Assembly (NCBI GenBank): GCA_002499185.1
Contig: DAKN01000091.1
Location: 1-11,742 of the forward strand
Source: Candidatus Pacearchaeota archaeon UBA284
GTDB lineage: Archaea > Nanobdellota > Nanobdellia > Pacearchaeales > UBA284
Length of the DNA stretch: 11,742 bases
Direction: 5' to 3'
The notes under the pieces were generated by a model. It was not told the DNA's origin and made no database searches. It saw only the letters and a program-made list of their open reading frames with translations. This document shows positions 7,666 to 11,742 of the stretch, piece after piece; within the stretch, counting starts at the first letter, position 1, and each line of letters begins with the position of its first letter. Position numbers and translations under genes: made by a program.

Positions 7666-8573
7666 CTGTCCTCTACAAACGCTTTCAAATTTTTATATAT
7701 TACATCAAATAATCTTTGACCATTTTTTTCTGATTGAAACGAATTGTGAGGAGTTATTATAACGTTATCCAAACTCCATAACTCACTGTCAGCAGAAAGC
7801 GGTTCTTCTTCAAATACATCCAAAGCAACTCCAAGAAATTTTCCATTTTTTATTTCTTGAATCATTTCATTTTGATTTATTACAGCACCACGGGAAACAT
7901 TAACAAGAATAGATTGATTTTTCATATAACCAATCATATCTGAATTAATCATTCCTTTTGTTTCCTCTGTTAAAGGAACAGAAATAATTATTATATCGCC
8001 TTTATTTAATATATCCTTGATTGAATTAAAATTGTGATACTCATTTATAAATTCTGATTGTTTACTTTCTATATCAATTGCTATTGTTTTCACTCCAAAA
8101 GGCTTTATTCTCTTTGCTATTTCCTGACCTATACTCCCAAATCCTATAATCAATGCATTTTTACCTGTTAATTCAAGAATATTTCGTTGTTTCTCCCACC
8201 TGTGTTGTCTTTGAGATTCATAGAATAACTTGCTTTTTTTATAGATCTCTAAAATTTTCAACAAAACCCATTCAGATATCGGAATACTGTAAACGTTTTC
8301 AGCATTGAATATTTTTATATTTCTTTCCTTTATGTACTCAACGGGTATTCTGTCATAACCTACGCTAGTAATTTGAATGAACTCAAGATTGTCAAAGTTA
8401 GAAATATCATTAAATTGAAAAAAAGCATTGCACACAATACCATTTATATCTGATGAGTTTCCACTATATAGTTGTTTCTCATCTTTCATTAATTCAATCT
8501 CAATTGAGAGAGATCGAATTAACTTCAACTGCTCTTCAGAAAAATCAAACGCTCCGGTAAGAAGGATTTTAAT
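7662..8573 (-). CDS. D-isomer-specific 2-hydroxyacid dehydrogenase (ATT start)
   Basis: The enzyme reversibly reduces a 2-keto acid to a D-2-hydroxy acid with NAD(H). Numbered from the ATT start (303 residues): the substrate domain begins KILLTGAFDFSEEQLK; the Rossmann domain has the nucleotide loop GFGSIG (144-149) with an acidic residue in IAID at the end of the next strand, favouring NAD over NADP. The catalytic triad is intact: R228 (NVSRGAV), E257 (DVFEEEPL) and H276 (TPHNS). The start decides the length. AGGAGG at 8579-8584 is 5 bases before ATT at 8573-8571, and the residues after it form the family's usual first strand. The next conventional start, TTG at 8528, would delete that strand and lacks a good SD. 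There is no ATG or GTG between the upstream TAG and this point. Its neighbours suggest the substrate is the product of the aldolase. Pathway role is inferred. Confidence 0.88.
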   Translation of the reverse strand: MKILLTGAFDFSEEQLKLIRSLSIEIELMKDEKQLYSGNSSDINGIVCNAFFQFNDISNFDNLEFIQITSVGYDRIPVEYIKERNIKIFNAENVYSIPISEWVLLKILEIYKKSKLFYESQRQHRWEKQRNILELTGKNALIIGFGSIGQEIAKRIKPFGVKTIAIDIESKQSEFINEYHNFNSIKDILNKGDIIIISVPLTEETKGMINSDMIGYMKNQSILVNVSRGAVINQNEMIQEIKNGKFLGVALDVFEEEPLSADSELWSLDNVIITPHNSFQSEKNGQRLFDVIYKNLKAFVEDR

Positions 8574-8584
8574 GTTTTCCTCCT
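8571..8584 (-). promoter_or_regulatory. Strong ribosome binding site feeding an ATT start codon
   Basis: AGGAGG at 8579-8584 overlaps the TAG stop of the ligase gene (8585-8583) and lies 5 bases before ATT (8573-8571). ATT initiation is rare; the known example is infC of Escherichia coli, where it limits expression. This site supports the longer dehydrogenase. Confidence 0.7.
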
Positions 8585-10163
8585 AAAATGGAAATTTTGA
8601 ATTTAGTATGAAATAGATATTTACCAGCATTTTTCGGAAGTTAGTTTCATTAAGATTTATTACCCTTGAGTTCATATCATATAATTCTTTGTTAAGAAAT
8701 TTTTTCATATCAAGATGATGTCTGTCTGAAATTCGATCTTCTAATTTCACTCTCAGAAGTATGTCTAATAGTTTTCTGTTATTATAGGGAATCGTTATGT
8801 CAAAACAAAATTTCATGACTCCAATATCTAATCCGCATTTTGCACCATGCATCATCTCCCATACGAAGAAATCGCTCTCATCATAGTTGAATAAATGCTC
8901 TTTTAGTTGAGTATTAGTTAAATATTGTTGATAGTGATAATCCGTCCTCTTCACTAAAGAACGATTCAAAAAAAAGATTTTGTAAAGTGAAGTATAATGT
9001 CTTGGTTTCAAATCCTTTGGCATTGAAGTTCTTCCAAAATATTTGTACGCATAAGCTCTGAAAGTTTCTGCTATCCAAGATTTAACCTCAACATCGCAGA
9101 ATTCAACTTTCATTAATGTGATTTTCTTTCTTATGTCATTATCCGCATATGTTCCTATCTCGCCATCATTATGAATAAGTATCTGTTTATAGGTGCTGAA
9201 ATCATCTATTTCTCCATTATTTTTCGGAACATCAATTATCCTATGCGTAACATCGAATTTTTTACTTATTTTACCTGCTACTTCTGCATCAACCGACTCT
9301 CTATGCATTGAAATATAACTAAAAGTGGAAAACTTGTCATATAGTCCATTTGCTGCTGAAAAGGTGGTATTGCTATCTAATCCTCCCGTCAGGGATATCG
9401 CAGGTTTTTTCCATTTTTTAGTTATCAACACCATATTGTTATGCATTATTTCAGATGCCTGTTTTATTACTTCATTATATTCCTCTTCATTCGTACACAT
9501 CTTTATTTCTTTATTTGGATAAAATCTTGTTACTTTAAATTCGTTCTTCTCAAAGTCAACATTTGTATTAGGTACAATCCTCTTGACTTGTTTAAAAGCA
9601 GTTAATTCTCCAGGCAGATAATTACCCATCATGTATTTATACCATTTATAGTTAATAAGTTCTTTAACATATTCGTCCATCTCCAAACGACATAAATCCC
9701 CTATCAATTGCATATGTGATGATATATAGATTTTTTCGTCGATTTTGCCATAACAACCATACTGCATTCCTGAACAATCGAGCATGAAACTGATATTATT
9801 ACCCTCGATATAACCTAAAATGAAAAGTCCAGTCAACTCATCAGTTGCTTCGAAGTATGATTCCTTTCCTTTTTGCAATTTATCTGCCAAAGATGACAGA
9901 ATTTCTTTCTCATCATATTGCATTGTAAAAGGATTATAAGCATGACCGATTAAAAAAAATGATTTTCCATTCTTTTCCACAGTGAAAAGTTTATTTAGTT
10001 TATGAATATAAAATTGGAAATTGCCGATTTGTGTTGTATCCCAATTAGAGTAAAATGGATATGAATTCTGATTATCTTTGAAATTATTAGTAGTTATTAG
10101 AAAACCCCGTATAAAAATATACTGTTGAAGGTCTTTTCTTTCATTCAAAACACTTTTTAACAT
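8583..10163 (-). CDS. Asparagine-synthetase-like amide ligase with a degenerate glutaminase domain
   Basis: This 526-residue protein has the asparagine synthetase B layout. The N-terminal half resembles the Ntn glutaminase domain in its later strands: LTGLFILGYIEGN (110-122), FMLDCSGMQYGCYG (126-139) and IYISSHMQLI (145-154), matching the 'dG.faf...D..g...LyY...g.l.faSe' pattern. The C-terminal half is an ATP-pyrophosphatase-type synthetase whose PP-loop SLTGGLDS (257-264) is intact. The nucleophilic Cys2 of true glutamine-hydrolysing enzymes is absent: residue 2 is Leu and the first cysteine is C130. It therefore cannot use glutamine in the usual way. By analogy with beta-lactam synthetase, it may adenylate a carboxylate and form an amide with free ammonia or another amine. 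AGGAGG sits 6 bases before the ATG, and the aldolase stop is 10 bases upstream. Its position between aldolase and dehydrogenase suggests a hydroxy-acid substrate, not aspartate. Confidence 0.85.
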   Translation of the reverse strand: MLKSVLNERKDLQQYIFIRGFLITTNNFKDNQNSYPFYSNWDTTQIGNFQFYIHKLNKLFTVEKNGKSFFLIGHAYNPFTMQYDEKEILSSLADKLQKGKESYFEATDELTGLFILGYIEGNNISFMLDCSGMQYGCYGKIDEKIYISSHMQLIGDLCRLEMDEYVKELINYKWYKYMMGNYLPGELTAFKQVKRIVPNTNVDFEKNEFKVTRFYPNKEIKMCTNEEEYNEVIKQASEIMHNNMVLITKKWKKPAISLTGGLDSNTTFSAANGLYDKFSTFSYISMHRESVDAEVAGKISKKFDVTHRIIDVPKNNGEIDDFSTYKQILIHNDGEIGTYADNDIRKKITLMKVEFCDVEVKSWIAETFRAYAYKYFGRTSMPKDLKPRHYTSLYKIFFLNRSLVKRTDYHYQQYLTNTQLKEHLFNYDESDFFVWEMMHGAKCGLDIGVMKFCFDITIPYNNRKLLDILLRVKLEDRISDRHHLDMKKFLNKELYDMNSRVINLNETNFRKMLVNIYFILNSKFPF

Positions 10164-10173
10164 TTCCGTCCTC

Positions 10174-11004
10174 CTATGTCTTCTTTTTTATTTGATTCAC
10201 AATCTGCCCGACATTCAATTTAACTTGAATTGTGTTATTATCAAAATACTCTTTGCCTTTATTCAACAACTCCTTCTCGAAAACTCTTATATCTTTAACG
10301 CCATTATTAAAGGTCTCTAAAACTTCATTATAATCTCCAACATTTTTTGCATTACAGAAAGTCCTTGAAAGTATAACCATTGTTGAACCAAGACGATAAT
10401 GTTCGGCGATTATCCTTTCCGCAGGAAGTGTTCCCTGCCCGACTCTGGCAATTCCTCCGAATCCGTAAGGAATTCCGGTTTCTTTGATTCTTTTGCATAA
10501 TTTTTCAACTGTTCCGTCAGCCAAAAGTTCAAACATGAATTTCATTTTATACCCAAGATGCAGATCATTTAGACCTATATGAATATAATCAATACCTCTG
10601 ATACTGAGAATTGATTTTAAAACATCAACTGCTTCCGGAGTCTCCAACAAAATGCATGTTTTTACTCTCTTATCAACAATATCGATAAATTTTCTGACTT
10701 CCTCAGAAGTTTTAAAGTATGGAAGCATGATTATGTCTGCACCATTCTCTATAACTTCATCTATCTCCTGCTTTGATTTTTCATATAGCGGATTAACTCG
10801 GACGAGAAGTTCTGAAGTTGATAAAACATTCCGTATTTTTTTGACATCTGCAATAGTGTGTCTTGAAATTACTGTATCAAGATGCCCTTGTCTTTTATCC
10901 TTTCCCATTATTTCAAGATCAATAAAAATCCAATCAACTCCGCTCTGTTCAGCAATTTTAGCAATCTTTTCATCATTGGTGATAAACATCAATTTTAGGG
11001 TCAT
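10174..11004 (-). CDS. HpcH/HpaI-family aldolase (class II, pyruvate aldolase type)
   Basis: This 276-residue soluble TIM-barrel enzyme belongs to the HpcH/HpaI aldolase / citrate lyase beta family, which makes or cleaves C-C bonds between pyruvate (or another 2-oxo acid) and an aldehyde using a divalent metal. The visible active-site set is R69 in VRVNPL, E121 in LLETPEA and D147 in GLNDLHL. The E-to-D spacing of 26 matches HpaI (E149/D175), and R69 corresponds to its R70. GADIIMLPYF (88-97) is the next strand. A FIDLE motif with a GKDKRQGHLDT loop stands where HpaI has its active-site histidine loop, so that region diverges. SD AGGAG is about 10 bases before the ATG, which follows the priming transferase stop after one base. 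In this operon it probably makes or trims a keto-hydroxy acid for the glycan. Substrate unknown. Confidence 0.85.
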   Translation of the reverse strand: MTLKLMFITNDEKIAKIAEQSGVDWIFIDLEIMGKDKRQGHLDTVISRHTIADVKKIRNVLSTSELLVRVNPLYEKSKQEIDEVIENGADIIMLPYFKTSEEVRKFIDIVDKRVKTCILLETPEAVDVLKSILSIRGIDYIHIGLNDLHLGYKMKFMFELLADGTVEKLCKRIKETGIPYGFGGIARVGQGTLPAERIIAEHYRLGSTMVILSRTFCNAKNVGDYNEVLETFNNGVKDIRVFEKELLNKGKEYFDNNTIQVKLNVGQIVNQIKKKT

Positions 11005-11005
11005 T

Positions 11006-11623
11006 TTAATCTGACTCCTTTCGATTTACAGTTTCACCGGTATTCACATTATCTTGCATCAATAGAACCTTAACAATAGTTTTAAAAAATATCTTCATAT
11101 CAAATAAAAAGGAAATGTTTTTTACATATTCTATATCAAGTTCTATTCTTTTATCCCAAGGAACATCTTTTCTGCCATTAATTTGCGCCCAGCCTGTGAC
11201 ACCCGGTCTTACACTGAATCTCTTTTTCTGTTCTTCGGAATATTTTTCAAAAGGCCAAGGATGATAAGTTAAAACAGGCCTTGGACCAATAATTGACATA
11301 TCTCCTCTGATAATGTTTAACAATTGCGGAAGCTCGTCAATGCTGGTTCTTCTGATGAATTTTCCTACCTTAGTCACACGAGCATCATTTTTTGATTCAT
11401 AAACTCCGCCCTTTTCTGCACCTACGGTCATAGAACGAAATTTGTAAATTGTAAACACTTTTCCATTTAGACCGATTCTATCTTGTTTGAAAATAATTGT
11501 ATCTTTTGACTTTGATTCTATTATTATTGCCAATGAAGTAATCAAAAGAACAGGTGAAAGCAAAATGGAAGCAATAATTGCTATTAAAACATCCATTATT
11601 CTTTTAAAGCCTACATATAGCAT
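11006..11623 (-). CDS. Priming sugar-phosphate transferase (small bacterial sugar transferase / monotopic PGT)
   Basis: This 205-residue enzyme transfers a sugar 1-phosphate from a UDP-sugar to undecaprenyl phosphate, the first step of repeat-unit assembly at the inner membrane face. A single hydrophobic re-entrant segment (about 9-36) follows the basic FKR. Then come FKQDRIGLNGKVFTIYKFRS (45-64), the catalytic Asp-Glu pair in TSIDELPQLLN (D96/E97), GDMSIIGPRP (107-116), HPWPFEKYSEEQ (121-132) and RPGVTGWAQINGR (139-151). This small size matches the PglC/EpsL-type catalytic core without the extra N-terminal membrane domain of WcaJ. It is the first gene of the set, preceded by two promoter candidates. 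AGGAG is only 3 bases from the ATG, which is tight. It is the best marker that the locus is undecaprenyl-dependent. The priming sugar cannot be told from sequence. Confidence 0.93.
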   Translation of the reverse strand: MLYVGFKRIMDVLIAIIASILLSPVLLITSLAIIIESKSKDTIIFKQDRIGLNGKVFTIYKFRSMTVGAEKGGVYESKNDARVTKVGKFIRRTSIDELPQLLNIIRGDMSIIGPRPVLTYHPWPFEKYSEEQKKRFSVRPGVTGWAQINGRKDVPWDKRIELDIEYVKNISFLFDMKIFFKTIVKVLLMQDNVNTGETVNRKESD

Positions 11624-11626
11624 AAA

Positions 11627-11631
11627 CTCCT
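11627..11631 (-). promoter_or_regulatory. SD of the priming transferase gene, short spacing
   Basis: AGGAG is followed by only three bases before the ATG at 11623, closer than the usual 5-9. There is no other ATG nearby that would fit it better, and the next methionine is codon 10. Initiation may be less efficient than at the downstream genes. Confidence 0.55.
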
Positions 11632-11652
11632 ATCTTTATAATATTATTATTT

Positions 11653-11681
11653 ATTATAACAAATTTAGAGTTTTTTTTCAA
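11653..11681 (-). promoter_or_regulatory. Sigma-A-type promoter for the operon (proximal)
   Basis: A -35 box TTGAAA (11681-11676) and a perfect -10 box TATAAT (11658-11653) are separated by 17 bases, the ideal spacing, about 30 bases before the first gene's start codon. An 8-A run covers the end of the -35 box and the start of the spacer. A transcription start near 11646 would give a leader of only about 20 bases, leaving no room for a riboswitch. Confidence 0.65.
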
Positions 11682-11700
11682 TACTTGTATAGAAAATTGA

Positions 11701-11728
11701 TTTATAGATTTTATTCTATATGAGTCAA
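11701..11728 (-). promoter_or_regulatory. Second promoter candidate (distal)
   Basis: A -35 box TTGACT (11728-11723) lies 16 bases from a -10 box TATAAA (11706-11701), upstream of the proximal promoter. It is in an AT-rich region where such matches can arise by chance, but the -35 match is 5 of 6. It would give a second, longer leader of about 70 bases. Confidence 0.4.
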
Positions 11729-11742
11729 GAGAGAGAATGATG

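Noticed and set aside
9952..9959. Run of eight A (eight T in the coding strand) inside the ligase gene, with a similar run at 3002-3009 in a glycosyltransferase
   Set aside because: Such runs could slip, but they are common in DNA this AT-rich, both genes are in frame, and nothing else points to phase variation there.
10652..11014. A 120-codon open frame on the plus strand
   Set aside because: It is entirely antisense to the aldolase, whose active-site residues are intact, and is serine/isoleucine rich as expected for a shadow of AT-rich coding DNA.
11487..11723. A 78-codon plus-strand frame over the operon's 5' region
   Set aside because: It overlaps the priming transferase N-terminus and both promoter candidates in antisense, and its peptide is low-complexity.
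1..11742. CRISPR array, insertion sequence, tRNA or rRNA
   Set aside because: No regularly spaced repeats, transposase-like frame, terminal inverted repeats, tRNA cloverleaf or conserved rRNA segments were found on either strand by eye.

Overview
This window is most of a surface-polysaccharide (capsule or exopolysaccharide) biosynthesis operon from an AT-rich bacterium. The sequence is roughly 30% G+C by eye, with strong Shine-Dalgarno (SD) sequences of the AGGAGG type, many ATA/AGA codons, and glycosyltransferases resembling the Bacillus EpsD/EpsF type. I infer a low-GC Firmicute, most likely from the Clostridia; the sequence does not fix the genus. Every supported gene lies on the minus strand, so transcription runs from high to low coordinates.

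Layout in transcription order: (1) two candidate sigma-A-type promoters (11701-11728 and 11653-11681) precede a small priming sugar-phosphate transferase (11006-11623). (2) A three-gene metabolic cassette follows: an HpcH/HpaI-family aldolase (10174-11004), an asparagine-synthetase-like ligase without the glutaminase cysteine (8583-10163), and a D-2-hydroxyacid dehydrogenase (7662-8573) whose best start codon is the rare ATT. (3) Assembly genes follow: two GT4 glycosyltransferases (6529-7665, 5409-6536), a multi-pass membrane protein that is probably the Wzy repeat-unit polymerase (4109-5431), a third GT-B glycosyltransferase (2886-4112), a Wzx-type flippase (1416-2885) and a hexapeptide-repeat acyltransferase (807-1403). 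(4) The last part is a decayed stretch (449-806) with remnants of a small gene, an intact STAS-like DUF4325 gene (89-448), and a reading frame that starts in an ATGA overlap and runs off the window (1-92).

How the genes would work together (inference from families): the priming enzyme puts the first sugar phosphate on undecaprenyl phosphate at the inner face of the membrane. Three glycosyltransferases extend it, the acyltransferase decorates it, Wzx flips the lipid-linked unit and Wzy polymerises it. Chain-length and tyrosine-kinase regulatory genes and nucleotide-sugar synthesis genes are not in this window. Most junctions overlap by a few bases or are nearly abutting, which indicates one translationally coupled operon.

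The most interesting part is the aldolase/ligase/dehydrogenase cassette. Together these could build a hydroxy acid from pyruvate and an aldehyde, reduce it, and join it through an amide bond to an amine such as an amino sugar, giving a non-sugar decoration on the glycan. This is a hypothesis from gene families and adjacency, not something shown by the sequence.
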